From positions 62,001 through 126,000 of the forward strand of contig CAMFDG010000001.1 in NCBI GenBank assembly GCA_945949045.1: a DNA stretch of 64,000 bases. The letters are read 5' to 3'. The notes under the pieces were generated by a model, which was given only the letters and a program-made list of their open reading frames with translations, was not told where the DNA came from and searched no databases. Made by a program: the position numbers and the translations under genes. Positions 44,569-55,000 of the stretch are shown here, in pieces (the stretch's first letter is position 1; every line of letters starts with the position of its first letter). The stretch comes from an uncultured Lachnospiraceae bacterium (GTDB taxonomy: Bacteria; Bacillota; Clostridia; Lachnospirales; Lachnospiraceae).

Positions 44569-45081
44569 CTATTTCTTTTTCAATCGTCCTGTCAGCCTCA
44601 GAATCAGTTCCTGGGCGAGAATACCGATCAGAAGTCCCGTGATCAGCCCGGCCACAAGAAGGACCGGAATATAAAACATGATATGAAAATCATGGATTAT
44701 AAGCAAGGCAGCGAGAATCTGCCCGATATTGTGACTGATGCCGCCGGCAGTGCTCACAGATACACACCCGAGTCGATTCGTTCTCCTGAGCAGAACCATG
44801 ACGAGAAAGCTTAGGATTCCGCCGGCCAGAGAGTATACAATACTGAAAATATTCCCGAATAAAAGGCCGGTCAGCACGATCCGAAGCAGGGAAACAAGAA
44901 GTGCTTCCTTCTCCCCAATGAGATAGAGCATCAAAATGACGACAATATTCGTCAGTCCCAGTTTCACACCCGGAATTCCAAAGTGAAAGGGAATCAGTGT
45001 CTCAATGTAGCTGCAGATCATGGCCACAGCGAGAAAAACACCTAAATATGCGGTTTTCTGCCATCTACTGTGCGAATCCAT
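44569..45081 (-). CDS. Gx transporter family membrane protein (HepPP_syn_1)
   Basis: A protein of about 170 residues with five or six membrane helices. KLGLTNIVVILMLYLIGEKEAL and SLAGGILSFLVMVLL identify the Gx transporter family, earlier called heptaprenyl diphosphate synthase component I; its fold resembles ECF substrate-binding subunits. The substrate is unknown. It always follows a small NusG domain II protein in many Clostridia, as here. I start at 45081 with GGAGG before it; an ATG six codons upstream is possible. It overlaps the NusG II gene end by 17 bases. Confidence 0.85.
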   Translation of the reverse strand: MDSHSRWQKTAYLGVFLAVAMICSYIETLIPFHFGIPGVKLGLTNIVVILMLYLIGEKEALLVSLLRIVLTGLLFGNIFSIVYSLAGGILSFLVMVLLRRTNRLGCVSVSTAGGISHNIGQILAALLIIHDFHIMFYIPVLLVAGLITGLLIGILAQELILRLTGRLKKK

Positions 45082-45445
45082 CAAAGCCTCCGTCATCACC
45101 TGTTACCGTAACAACCACACGGTTGGGCAGACAGACTATATTCTCATTTTTTATGGAGATTGCTTTCTGGTGCAGACAGAGTCCATCCGGGCAGTCTGCC
45201 TCCACCATTTTGGCTCTGCCGTTTTTAATCTCCAGAACATTCGTAATCTTTCCGCCGGAATCTTCGATGGGAATTCTCCGATCCGCAGAAAGGGGGCAGG
45301 TCAGGATCGTTTCCCCATTCCTTGTCACCACTACCGACGATCCCGCCGTATGATTCATCAGCCGAAAGCCCTCAAGAACCAGCCCACAGGCCAATAGTAA
45401 TACGCCGATAAAAAGCAGATCATTTTTTCCAAAGCGCTTATGCAT
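45065..45445 (-). CDS. NusG domain II-containing protein
   Basis: A 126-residue protein with one N-terminal membrane helix (about 8-29) and an extracytoplasmic NusG domain II (about 40-120), with the conserved LEIKNGRAKMVEADCPDGLCLHQK, whose two cysteines (DCPDGLC) are typical. It has no part in transcription despite its name. Its neighbour is a Gx-type transporter, and together they are often found near electron-transfer genes such as Rnf and ApbE, so an envelope electron-transfer or cofactor role is suspected. Its ATG overlaps the miaB stop by eight bases. Confidence 0.85.
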   Translation of the reverse strand: MHKRFGKNDLLFIGVLLLACGLVLEGFRLMNHTAGSSVVVTRNGETILTCPLSADRRIPIEDSGGKITNVLEIKNGRAKMVEADCPDGLCLHQKAISIKNENIVCLPNRVVVTVTGDDGGFDGFAQ

Positions 45446-46874
45446 CGGCTTTTACTTCTCCAAGATAATAGAAGCCTTTGCATTCCGTCAGCTTCACCAT
45501 GAACAGTCTGCCGATCATATCCGGTGTCCCCGGAAAATGCACCACAGAATTGTTGGACAAACGTCCGGTGATGAGTGACTTGTCCTGTTCATTCTGTTCC
45601 TCCGCCAGGACCTCCACGGTTTTGCCCTCCAGCTCACAGGCCTTCTTTGCGCTGATTTCCTGAACCTCTTTCAAAAGGGCATCGAAATGCCGCTTAACCT
45701 CAGCCGGATCACACTGATTCTCCATGGCGGCAGCCGGGGTTCCGGTCCGCTTGGAATATAGAAAGGTGAAGGCACTGTCATATTGCACTTTTCTTACTAC
45801 GTCGAGAGTCTCGTTAAAATCCTCTTCGGTTTCACCCGGAAATCCAACAATGATATCCGTGGTAATTGCAATGTCCGGGATTGCAGCTCTAAGCTTATCC
45901 ACAAGTGACAGATACTGTTCCTTGCTGTAATGGCGGTTCATGACGGACAGCAGCCTTGAGCTTCCGGACTGCAGCGGTAAATGCATATGATGACAGACCT
46001 TGTCGCATTCCTTCATGGCAAGAATCAGATCATCGGATAGATCCTTGGGATGAGAAGTCATAAAACGAATCCGCTTCAATCCATCTATTTTGTTGACCTC
46101 GCGAAGCAGCTGTGCAAAGCTCATGGGGGGATTTAAATTCTTTCCATAAGAATTCACGTTTTGTCCCAGAAGCATCACCTCGCATACACCGTCTGCCACA
46201 AGACCTTCGATCTCACGAATGATATCCTTCGGTTCCCTGCTTCTCTCCCGGCCCCGCACATAGGGCACAATGCAGTAGCTGCAGAAATTATTACAGCCAA
46301 ACATGATATTGACGCCGGATTTGAAGGAATATTTCCGCTTCACCGGCAGATCCTCAACGATCTTGTCTGTGTCCTTCCAGATATCCACGATCATGGAATG
46401 AGATTCCATACTGCGGCAGAGTAGTTCTGCAAATTTATAGATATTATGCGTTCCAAAGATCAAGTCCACAAAGCGGTAGGATTTTCTTATTTTCTCAACC
46501 ACGGAGGGCTCCTGCATCATACAGCCACAGAGGGCAATCATCATATGGGGGTTCTTTTTCTTATAATTGGAAAGATATCCAAGCCGCCCGTACACCTTAT
46601 TGTTGGCATTTTCCCGTACCGTACAGGTATTGTAGATCACAAAATCCGCATGCTCGTCCTCGGTCTCTTCATAACCGATATCCGTCAGGATTCCAAGAAG
46701 CTTCTCGGAATCCCTTGCGTTCATCTGGCACCCGAAGGTCTTAACGCAGCAGGTCAGCTTATGACCTGCCTGAACTTCCCGTTCCCTGACAAGCTTCTTC
46801 GCTTTTTCCATATATTCATACTGGAGCTTTGTCTCCTCCGCTCCGGATAAAATGTTTGCTTCCAAATCTCTCAT
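45438..46874 (-). CDS. miaB: tRNA-2-methylthio-N6-dimethylallyladenosine synthase MiaB
   Basis: A 478-residue radical SAM enzyme that methylthiolates i6A37 in tRNAs reading UNN codons. The N-terminal cluster motifs are FGCQMNARDSEKLLG, NTCTVRENA and LCGCMMQE; the radical SAM motif is CNNFCSYCIVPYVRGRERSR; a TRAM domain closes the protein. The MiaB-type FGCQMN distinguishes it from RimO in this window. About 40 extra residues precede the usual start, common in Clostridia. It follows proA by 12 bases. Confidence 0.95.
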   Translation of the reverse strand: MRDLEANILSGAEETKLQYEYMEKAKKLVREREVQAGHKLTCCVKTFGCQMNARDSEKLLGILTDIGYEETEDEHADFVIYNTCTVRENANNKVYGRLGYLSNYKKKNPHMMIALCGCMMQEPSVVEKIRKSYRFVDLIFGTHNIYKFAELLCRSMESHSMIVDIWKDTDKIVEDLPVKRKYSFKSGVNIMFGCNNFCSYCIVPYVRGRERSREPKDIIREIEGLVADGVCEVMLLGQNVNSYGKNLNPPMSFAQLLREVNKIDGLKRIRFMTSHPKDLSDDLILAMKECDKVCHHMHLPLQSGSSRLLSVMNRHYSKEQYLSLVDKLRAAIPDIAITTDIIVGFPGETEEDFNETLDVVRKVQYDSAFTFLYSKRTGTPAAAMENQCDPAEVKRHFDALLKEVQEISAKKACELEGKTVEVLAEEQNEQDKSLITGRLSNNSVVHFPGTPDMIGRLFMVKLTECKGFYYLGEVKADA

Positions 46875-46886
46875 AAAACAACTCTC

Positions 46887-48149
46887 TTACGGGCGAACCT
46901 GTCCGTTTCCATATATAATATATTTATAACTGGTCAGCGCCTCAAGGCCCATAGGTCCTCTGGCATGAAGCTTCTGGGTGCTGATACCGATCTCCGCACC
47001 GAAACCGAATTCATTTCCGTCAGAAAACCGGGTGGAGGCATTGACATAGACGCAGGCCGAATCCACCTCATCTAAGAATTTCTGGGCTACATCATAATTT
47101 TTCGTGATGATGGCCTCCGAGTGTGAGGTGTTGTATTTATTAATATGGGCAATGGCCTCGTCAATCGAATCTACCACCTTCACGGAAAGAATGTAATCCA
47201 GGTATTCCTTTCCCCAATCCTCCTCGGTGGCCCTTTCAACCAGCGACTGCTCTGCACCGAGATATGTTACGGCAGTATCATCGCCCCTCATTTCTACATC
47301 AAATTCCTTCAGCGCATTGTATAGCATTGGAAGAAATTCCTTTGCCACAGCCTTGTGTACCACAATGGATTCACAGGCATTGCAGACACCGATCCTCTGG
47401 GTCTTGGCATTTCTGATGATATTAACAGCCATATCTAAATCAGCGAATTCGTCTACGTAAATATGACAGTTGCCGGTTCCGGTTTCAATGACAGGAACTG
47501 TTGCATTCTCCACGACACTGCGGATCAATCCGGCTCCGCCTCTTGGAATCAGAAGATCTACATACTGCTTCATTTTCATAAAACGATTCGTGGTTTCCCG
47601 GTCCGTACTTTCAATAAGTCCCAGAGCTCCCTTGGGAATCTCCATATCAGAAAGAGCCTCTTTGAGAGCTTCTACAACAGCTTTATTTGAACAGATGGCG
47701 TCACTGCCGCCTTTTAAGATGACACAGTTGCCGGATTTAAAGCACAAGCCGAAGGCATCTGCGGTCACGTTCGGTCTGGCTTCATAAATGATGCCAATGA
47801 CACCGATGGGGACCCTTCTCTTACCGATAATCAGACCATTTGGGCGTTTTTTCATGGAAATCACCTCTCCGATCGGATCATCCAGTGATGCAATCTGGCG
47901 AAGCCCGTCTGCCATACCCAGAATCCGGTCATGATTCAGGGCAAGTCTGTCTAAAAGCCCTGCGGGCATATGATTCTGTCTCCCCCTCTCCAGATCCTTT
48001 TCATTTTCCTTTAAAATATCTGCTTCATGGGCCAAAAGTGCATCGGCTGCCTTAAGTAATGTCTGGTTCTTAATCTCCGAATCCAGCATGCCCACCTGAA
48101 TCCTGTCTTCATGAGCTCTCTCACATAATTGCTCCAAGCTTATTTCCAT
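46887..48149 (-). CDS. proA: Gamma-glutamyl phosphate reductase ProA
   Basis: A 420-residue ProA, which reduces gamma-glutamyl phosphate to glutamate semialdehyde with NADPH, step 2 of proline synthesis. Marks are [37 protein letters not shown], the catalytic cysteine in [12 protein letters not shown] and [32 protein letters not shown]. Full length. ProB lies upstream in the same operon, separated by the folate and DUF896 genes. It is followed by miaB. Confidence 0.97.
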   Translation of the reverse strand: MEISLEQLCERAHEDRIQVGMLDSEIKNQTLLKAADALLAHEADILKENEKDLERGRQNHMPAGLLDRLALNHDRILGMADGLRQIASLDDPIGEVISMKKRPNGLIIGKRRVPIGVIGIIYEARPNVTADAFGLCFKSGNCVILKGGSDAICSNKAVVEALKEALSDMEIPKGALGLIESTDRETTNRFMKMKQYVDLLIPRGGAGLIRSVVENATVPVIETGTGNCHIYVDEFADLDMAVNIIRNAKTQRIGVCNACESIVVHKAVAKEFLPMLYNALKEFDVEMRGDDTAVTYLGAEQSLVERATEEDWGKEYLDYILSVKVVDSIDEAIAHINKYNTSHSEAIITKNYDVAQKFLDEVDSACVYVNASTRFSDGNEFGFGAEIGISTQKLHARGPMGLEALTSYKYIIYGNGQVRP

Positions 48150-48160
48150 GTCATTTTCTC

Positions 48161-48730
48161 CTACCTGTTACATAGCTTTATACATTCGGTCACAATTTCA
48201 TTCATTGGAATATCGAAATCCTCCGGCCTCCATTGATCCAGTATCTGAACCGAAAAACCTATCCCGATTTTATAGAGATTCCCGTGCCTGGCAAGATAGC
48301 GGTCATAAAAACCCCCTCCATAGCCAAGTCGAAATCCCTCTCTGGAAAATGCCACCCCGGGGACCAGCATTACACTATTCTCCTGATCCTGAAAGGCTTC
48401 TAAGGAATAAGATTCCGTATCCGGCTCCATCACGGAAAAGGCTCCGGGGCAAAGCATTTCTTTATGATCGATTCGGAAAAACTCCATCTCCCTGTCAAAG
48501 ACCCTGGGGTAATAGAGTCGTTTCCCATCCCCTGCCGCGGCTTCACAAAACGGCGTCAGATCCACCTCACTCTGGATGGCGGAATAAACAAGAATATGTT
48601 TCACAGAGGAATACCATGTTTCACGGAGCAGGTTTTCAGCGATCTGTCTGCTGAAACACTCTCTTTCCTCCGGGGAAACCGCATTCCTGACTTCTTTCAT
48701 GCGTTTACGAAGTTCTTGTTTGCTTTCCAT
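48161..48730 (-). CDS. 5-formyltetrahydrofolate cyclo-ligase
   Basis: A protein of 189 residues converting 5-formyl-THF to 5,10-methenyl-THF with ATP. Family marks are [15 protein letters not shown] at the start, [16 protein letters not shown], and [25 protein letters not shown], the glycine-rich substrate loop. I start at 48730 with TTGGAG before it; the frame extends further into the upstream gene without support. It overlaps the DUF896 gene by 26 bases. Its place between proB and proA is unusual in general but tight spacing shows co-transcription. Confidence 0.93.
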   Translation of the reverse strand: MESKQELRKRMKEVRNAVSPEERECFSRQIAENLLRETWYSSVKHILVYSAIQSEVDLTPFCEAAAGDGKRLYYPRVFDREMEFFRIDHKEMLCPGAFSVMEPDTESYSLEAFQDQENSVMLVPGVAFSREGFRLGYGGGFYDRYLARHGNLYKIGIGFSVQILDQWRPEDFDIPMNEIVTECIKLCNR

Positions 48731-48929
48731 ATTTTTCTCCAAGATTCTCCACGCTGCCATCCTCATTTACCATATCAATATTGTTGAGCTGGCTTCTCAG
48801 ATTCGCTTTCACGGAAGCCACAAACTCCTTCCTCAGAAGCGCCTGCTCCGACATCTCTGCCTCCGTCAGCCCCTCTGCCTTGGATTTGCGGTATAATTCA
48901 TTAATGCGGTCAATTTTCTCCTGTGTCAT
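48705..48929 (-). CDS. DUF896 (YnzC family) protein
   Basis: A 74-residue protein of the YnzC/DUF896 family. The helical start TQEKIDRINELYRKSKAEGLTEAE and the following EQALLRKEFVASVKANLRSQL are diagnostic. The function is unknown. In Bacillus ynzC belongs to the SOS yneA operon next to lexA; here it is in the proB operon, overlapping the proB stop by one base (TGATG) and the folate gene by 26 bases. A yneA-like gene remains beside lexA, 46 kb away in this window. Confidence 0.9.
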   Translation of the reverse strand: MTQEKIDRINELYRKSKAEGLTEAEMSEQALLRKEFVASVKANLRSQLNNIDMVNEDGSVENLGEKYGKQTRTS

Positions 48930-49768
48930 CAGCCTAATGTCTCCATAATATATGTTGCAAGATTAAAATTTGGATTCGGATTTGCGGTAAAAAGGGTTCC
49001 TGTATAATCATCAGCAAAAATATCCGAAAGCACCCGGACGTCCTGCCCGTTGGTAATAATCATATCCGCGCCGGAAAAAGTAGCAATCTTTGCCGCAGTC
49101 AGCTTGGTTGCCATCCCGCCGGTGCCTACATCGCTTCCGGTCGATTCCTTGGCCATGCCGTATATATTTTCATTGATGGTATCTACCCGTTTTAAAAGCT
49201 TTGCCTGCGGATTGGTACGTGGATCATCGGTATAGAGTCCATCGATATCCGAGAGAAGAATTAAAAGGTCTGCGCCCACCATGGATGCAACCAATGCCGA
49301 CAAAGTATCGTTATCTCCAAACTGCATCTCGTAGGTGCTTACCGTATCGTTCTCATTTACCACCGGAATGATGCCCATATGAAACAGCTCCTCAAAGGTG
49401 TTCTTCGCATTCACCCGGGATACCGGATTGACCATGGTATTTTTCGTAAGAAGCACCTGCCCCGCAGTCTGGGAGTATTCTGAAAAAAGCTTCTGATATA
49501 CCATCATCAGCTTTGCCTGGCCCACAGCCGCGCAGGCCTGCTTGGCAGAGATCTCTCTGGGGCGCTCCGTTATACCGAGCGCTGCCCTGCCTACTGCGAT
49601 TGCGCCTGAGCTCACCAGACAGACATCCATTCCCTGATTGTGAAGGTCCGAAAGCTGCCGTACCAGATGCTCCATCTTAGAAAGATTCAGCCTTCCGGTT
49701 CCCTCATGGGTCAGGGAAGAGGAACCGATTTTTACCACAATTCTCTTGTATTTTAACTTATTATCCAT
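48929..49768 (-). CDS. proB: Glutamate 5-kinase ProB, short form
   Basis: A 279-residue ProB, which phosphorylates glutamate to open the proline pathway. The amino acid kinase fold is complete: KRIVVKIGSSSLTHEGTGR, CLVSSGAIAVGRA, VNENDTVSTYEMQFGDNDTLSA, LLSDIDGLY and GTGGMATKLTAAKIA. The C-terminal PUA domain of longer ProB enzymes is absent, as in many Clostridia; the feedback site in the kinase domain is kept. It is the first gene of a long operon (proB to ruvB at least) with a promoter at 49813-49841. Confidence 0.96.
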   Translation of the reverse strand: MDNKLKYKRIVVKIGSSSLTHEGTGRLNLSKMEHLVRQLSDLHNQGMDVCLVSSGAIAVGRAALGITERPREISAKQACAAVGQAKLMMVYQKLFSEYSQTAGQVLLTKNTMVNPVSRVNAKNTFEELFHMGIIPVVNENDTVSTYEMQFGDNDTLSALVASMVGADLLILLSDIDGLYTDDPRTNPQAKLLKRVDTINENIYGMAKESTGSDVGTGGMATKLTAAKIATFSGADMIITNGQDVRVLSDIFADDYTGTLFTANPNPNFNLATYIMETLG

Positions 49769-49812
49769 TTACAAAATCCCCGTAATTTTCATCTGTTTCA
49801 TTGCCAACAACT

Positions 49813-49841
49813 ACTTTACCATATCTTACGGGAAATATCAA
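49813..49841 (-). promoter_or_regulatory. SigA promoter of the proB operon
   Basis: On the minus strand TTGATA (49836-49841) and TAAAGT (49813-49818), 17 bases apart, just beyond the end of the lipid kinase gene. Confidence 0.75.
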
Positions 49842-49849
49842 AAAAAATG

Positions 49850-50818
49850 TTATCGTAAAAGCCTAAGCCGTCCCTTCAGGCAGTGAAACTCTGCTTTTCT
49901 GACGTCCCCGCAGTATTCCCCGTCCGCATGGAGCACCATGGGCTTATCCGATTCCAGTACCAGATTTTTTGCATTTGTCATTTCAAACCCGCGGATTCTC
50001 TCCTGCTTTGCGGCAACGAGAAAAGGAAGACAGAAAAAAGTCTTCCATTTGGGAATTCCGGAGGCACTTCCCACAGAGAGAAAACCATCGGTGGGCACTG
50101 CCGCCGGCGCCATAGGCACACCGCCCCCCTCCGTACGAAGATTCATCACCGCCGCAAAAATCATTTTGTGAAAGGATTTATCTGTATGGTCATCTCCCGT
50201 CATTGTCACCTCAGCCGTGTCCATGGTAAACAATGAGGCAACCGTCAAAATCAAATACGTAAGCTTTCCAAGATGAAGTGCATTCAGTACTTTTTTGATG
50301 CGGGAGTGCAGCGCCTTTTTACATACGATTGCGTCCAGGCCCACTCCTGCACTGATACAAAAAATACAGGGCTTTTCGCAGCCTGGCCAGCTCACAGTTC
50401 CCAGATCCATGGCAGGCGCAGGAATCCCGTCACGGATTTCCCGATCCATGCATTCCAAAATCATAGGAAGACTTTTTCTCGGATTTTTGGGAATCCATAG
50501 ATTTCTGGCAAAATCATTGCCGGATCCGCTGGGAATCACCCCAAGACGGACCCGGTCAAAATCCCGAATGCCATTCAAGACCTCGTTAACAGTCCCGTCA
50601 CCGCCCACCACCACAAGATATACCGCTTCCTTCAAAGCGCTGTCATCGGCTGCAGTCAGCTGCCTGGCGAGGACAGTGGCGTGATGCTCATACTCCGTAA
50701 AGAAAGCCTCATATGGAATCTTTTGCTCCTCAAGCATATGTTTTATTTTCTTCCAAAGGCGGGCCGTCCTCCCGGTTCCGGCGCCCTGATTCACGATAAA
50801 GTACAAAGCAAGTCTCAT
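49850..50818 (-). CDS. Diacylglycerol kinase-family lipid kinase
   Basis: A protein of 322 residues of the DagK/YegS/BmrU group. The nucleotide-binding motif VVGGDGTVNEVLNG is at 71-84, with FIVNQGAGTGR at the N-terminus and PSGSGNDFARNLW after it; the C-terminal beta domain ends in the usual HADGEYCGD. It phosphorylates a lipid such as diacylglycerol, feeding phosphatidate synthesis; sphingolipid-type kinases are the alternative. The ATG at 50818 has GAGGAG before it. It follows the BMP lipoprotein gene with a one-base gap, so it is the last gene of the sensor cassette. Confidence 0.9.
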   Translation of the reverse strand: MRLALYFIVNQGAGTGRTARLWKKIKHMLEEQKIPYEAFFTEYEHHATVLARQLTAADDSALKEAVYLVVVGGDGTVNEVLNGIRDFDRVRLGVIPSGSGNDFARNLWIPKNPRKSLPMILECMDREIRDGIPAPAMDLGTVSWPGCEKPCIFCISAGVGLDAIVCKKALHSRIKKVLNALHLGKLTYLILTVASLFTMDTAEVTMTGDDHTDKSFHKMIFAAVMNLRTEGGGVPMAPAAVPTDGFLSVGSASGIPKWKTFFCLPFLVAAKQERIRGFEMTNAKNLVLESDKPMVLHADGEYCGDVRKAEFHCLKGRLRLLR

Positions 50819-50819
50819 G

Positions 50820-52028
50820 TTACTCCTCAACCCGAATTACATCATCCAAAATATAGTGAAAAGTAGGTGCCGAGCTGTTCTCATTTTCGTGGTATTCCTC
50901 ATGCAGATCAATCGTATCCTCGGAATCCAGCGAATCGACACCGGTATAATCTCCCTGAAAGACATGGACCTTATTTTTCTGAAAAGCATCCACCAGCTTC
51001 TCTACCTGGTTCCTGGTCCCCTCTGCGGCAACAAAATCATTGATTTCCAGCATTTCTACCCAGCCGCCCTCAAATCCGGCTCCTGCATCATTTCCATTGA
51101 TGGTTCCCTTAACACGCTTCTCGATCGTTTTTTTATCCAAAACCGCCTGCACCGCTTCTTTTACATAGGGATCCCAGTTGATCTTGGAGCCGGTCAGGTA
51201 AGTGGTCGGGGCTATATCCCGCATACTTTCATTGTAGCTTACAAAAAAAACATTTTGGGATCGATCCGTTTCCTCGCAGGCGGACGCCGGCCCGGTAGTA
51301 TCTGAATGCTGGGAAATGATCACGCAGCCCTCACTGATCAGTTCCTTTGCACATTCCTTTTCCAGATGATAGTCTCCCCAGGTGTTTGTATATTTTACAG
51401 TCATTACCGCCTCCGGAGCCACCGAACGAACCCCCAGCAGAAAAGAGGTATAGCCGGAAATTACCTCCGCATAGGGATAGGCCGCCACGTAACCAACCCT
51501 GGCCTGATCCTTTGTGATTTTCCCATCGTCAATCAGTTCCCTGAGCTTCATGCCGGCAGCAACCCCGGACACATACCTTCCCTCGTAAATTCTTCCCATA
51601 AAGGTATGATAATTGCTGAGATAAGGTTCTTCATTCGCGTTGTCACAGGTAGCCTGGCAAAACTGCACCTCGGGATGTTCTTTCGCATAAGCCTTCGTAC
51701 TCTCCCCATAGCCATAGCTGGTGGCAAAAATCAATTTACACCCTTCTTCCACCAGTGCCTGCAGTGCGCCCTCTGCCTGATCCTCCGGGACGTTAAATTT
51801 CGCAATTGTCGTCACCCGTTCGCCATATTCCTTTTCAACGGCCTGCTGAGCCTTATAAAAATTATTGGTATATCCCGTACTGGTATCTCCCACGTAGACA
51901 AAACCAACCTTGATGGAGATGTCCTCCTGCCTGCCATGGATCAGACAGCTTGCCACTGACAAAACCAAAATCAAAGTCACGGCACCAAGCAATGTCATTC
52001 CGTAATTCCGTATTTGATCTTTCTTCAT
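50820..52028 (-). CDS. BMP family (PnrA-like) substrate-binding lipoprotein
   Basis: A 402-residue lipoprotein. The signal ends in the lipobox VAS-C28, so the mature protein is tethered outside the membrane. The rest is the BMP fold: KVGFVYVGDTSTGYTNNFYKAQQ, IFATSYGYGESTKAYAKEHPEVQF, GVAAGMKL, KITKDQARVGYVAAYPY, TNTWGDYHLEKECAKELI and ISQHSDTTGPA. BMP proteins of known function bind purine nucleosides for ABC importers. No permease or ATPase gene is nearby. It follows the HD-GYP sensor by two bases and precedes the lipid kinase, so it is likely a partner of that sensor. Confidence 0.9.
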   Translation of the reverse strand: MKKDQIRNYGMTLLGAVTLILVLSVASCLIHGRQEDISIKVGFVYVGDTSTGYTNNFYKAQQAVEKEYGERVTTIAKFNVPEDQAEGALQALVEEGCKLIFATSYGYGESTKAYAKEHPEVQFCQATCDNANEEPYLSNYHTFMGRIYEGRYVSGVAAGMKLRELIDDGKITKDQARVGYVAAYPYAEVISGYTSFLLGVRSVAPEAVMTVKYTNTWGDYHLEKECAKELISEGCVIISQHSDTTGPASACEETDRSQNVFFVSYNESMRDIAPTTYLTGSKINWDPYVKEAVQAVLDKKTIEKRVKGTINGNDAGAGFEGGWVEMLEINDFVAAEGTRNQVEKLVDAFQKNKVHVFQGDYTGVDSLDSEDTIDLHEEYHENENSSAPTFHYILDDVIRVEE

Positions 52029-52030
52029 TC

Positions 52031-55000
52031 TTATCGCTCCTTATTGCCAGAGGCACCATAAATCTGCTCTACATCAATCGTTCCATCCTCAATCAAAGAA
52101 AGAAGAATATCCACAAGCTTTGGATCAAACTGCGTACCCCGTCCCTTTTTCAATTCCTCTAACACGAAATCAAAATCAAGCTTTTTCCGATAAACACGGT
52201 TTGCAGTCATGGCATCGAAGGCATCCGCAATCCCGATAATACGGGCATTAAGAGGGATTTCCTCTCCCTTAAGTCCATGTACGTAACCGCGTCCGTCGTA
52301 CCGCTCATGATGATACAATGCGCCATCGGTTACATTGTCGATCCATGTAAAATTCTTCAGGATCTCAGCACCGATCACCACATGGGACTTCATGGTATCA
52401 TACTCCTCATCCGTCAGCCGGTCCGGCTTATTCAGCACATGATCCGGAATTCCGATTTTGCCGATATCATGAAGCATGGCAATCTTTTTAAGATCATCAC
52501 ACTGCTCCGTGGTGTATCCGATCCTCTCAGCAATTTTTACCGCGTATTCAGAAACCCGGACAGAATGTTTACTGGTATTTACATCCTTGGCATCCACAGC
52601 CTGCGCAATGGTCATAATGGTTTCATTTCCCATCTGCAGCTGCTTTTTTGTCAGCTCCAGTTCCATTTTCTGCATCTTCAGTGTCTTTTGAAGCTGCGTA
52701 CGGAAAAACAACCATGTGAGATAGGAAATCATCATCACAGCAACCATACCAAGATAGAATTTAAACCACCAGTGATCATAAAATTCCTTATCCTTAATAA
52801 TCTGATAAGTATTCTCCGCAAATACGCTGTTGTTCCTGTCATCCAGCACCGCAACCCGCAGCGTATATTCTCCGGCAGGAAGATTCGTATAGATAAAGGA
52901 GGTCATTTCGCTCTGCTTCAACACATAGTCCTCCTTGTCAAAGCCCTCCAGACGAACGCGGATGCTCGGGTTATTGATGGAATAATTTACGATCTCCGGA
53001 TTAATTTCCATTCGCTTTGCACCACTGGAAATATGGATTGGCTCACCCTTTTCAATGGATACACTCTCTCCATCTACCACCACAGACTTTAACAGCATAC
53101 GATAGGAGCGCTCCGTCACGTCATACTGGTTCAGATTCAGACTTACCACACCCCGGTCACCGGAAAGGTACAGATTCGACGATCCAGCCATATAATTCCA
53201 GGAATTTGGAGTCAGTTCCATACGAAGTCCTCTGGAGGAATCCAAAAGTTCATAGGATACTTCACTCCCCGCAAGAAGCTCCTCCTTTTCCACCACATAA
53301 ATACCCGCGGAACACAATACAAACAGCTTGCCACTTCCGTTATCTACCAGATCATAATTGTTGAAATAGGGAAACTGATCCAGCAGGCGAATCTTTCCGT
53401 CCTCATCCATGTAGCATATTCCGTTTCCCGTTACGATAAACAGTCCGTTCTGATCTGCATCCTCCACCATGCGCATAATGATTTCCGAGCTGAGTCCATC
53501 CTTCTTTTGTAAGGTTTCCGTAACCTTTCCCTCTTTGATCACCGCGATTCCATTGCCATCGGATCCTGCAAAAAGGGTTCCATCCTTCCCTTCATATAAA
53601 GAAAGAATTCTCGGATTTGCAAGCCCATCGGAAAAACCAATCGTATTGATCACCTTCTGATTTTTAATAAAGGTGAGACCGGAATCTCCCGCCGCCACAA
53701 TTGTGCCATCCGACTGTTCAATTGCAGACCGGAATTTCTCACCGATTGCTCCGTTCGCGCTGTCGTAGATTCTGGTTTTTCCACCAGGGGTAACCTCCCA
53801 GACGCCGCGGTCAGAGGTACAGATCCACAAATGCTTTGAGGAATCCACCATCAGACAGCGAATTCGCACGCCCTCCAGCTGATCTGCAAGCCTTGAGGAA
53901 ACCTGTCCGCTTCCGTCACCTTTCACCACATTGAGTCCGCTATCCGTACCAATATACAGATTTCCCTGCCATCTGGTAACGGTATTGACCACCTGCTCAG
54001 CCAGAGAGGCTTCCTTATAAAGCTCAGAAAAAGCAGAGGGACACAGGTGCATCAGTCCAAGTCTGGAAGAAGTAAACCAAAGATTTCCCTGATAATCCCT
54101 TATCATATGATCGATGGAGCTGTTAAAGCTGCCGATATCCAAAGGACAGTATTCCATCAGATAATTAAGATAGCCGGCGCCATTGTCCGCGCAGACAAAG
54201 ATCGTTCCATCCTCTGTCTCACTGATGGAATTGATACCGGCAAGAGCTTCACAGGAAATATTCGCCACCAGCTCAGGTTTCTCACCCTGAAGCTCATAAA
54301 CTTCAATCTGGTTGGAGGAGGTTCCGAGAAACAGTCTTCCGGAACTGTCAAAGCTGCAGCAATTGTAGGTTTCCCCTTCCCTCTCTACCGTCCTGTGGAG
54401 CACAATTTCCGTCCCCTGCAGCAGATAGAAATCCCCCTGATTGGTGACAACGGCAATGTTTTGATCCAGCCCTGCACTGATACTGTCCGCATAAACCACT
54501 TCAGGAATTTCTGATATCACCTTTAAACCACTGTTTAATGACATGACAACCAAACAATCCGTAGTTCCCACATAGTACATACCATCGGAGCTTTCTGTGA
54601 TACACCGGACCGAATTCGAGGGAAGCCCATCTTCCCGATTTACCACATTGGATATCTCCTCATTAATACAGATTGAGAGTCCGTCATCATTCGTGCCGAT
54701 CCAAAGGCGTCCTGCCTCATCCGTATACATACAGTTAACGGTTTTAACAGATTCAAAATCCTTCATCCACTGAAACTGGCTGCCGTTGTAGCGATACAGA
54801 CCGCCATAGGTTCCAATCCATAAAATACCATCCTTGGTCTGGGCAATGTCATTGGCTGCTCCACCCGGCAGACCATTTTCCCCGTTATAGATTGTCTGTA
54901 CATATCGTTTAAAATCATAGTGCTCCAGTTCCCAAGAGGAACCGGTTTTCCCGTAAGCTGTGACCTGTGCCGGGAAAAGAGTGACGGAAACACATAAGAG

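Noticed and set aside
45065-45445. Transcription factor NusG
   Set aside because: It has a membrane helix and only domain II; the NGN and KOW parts of true NusG are absent.
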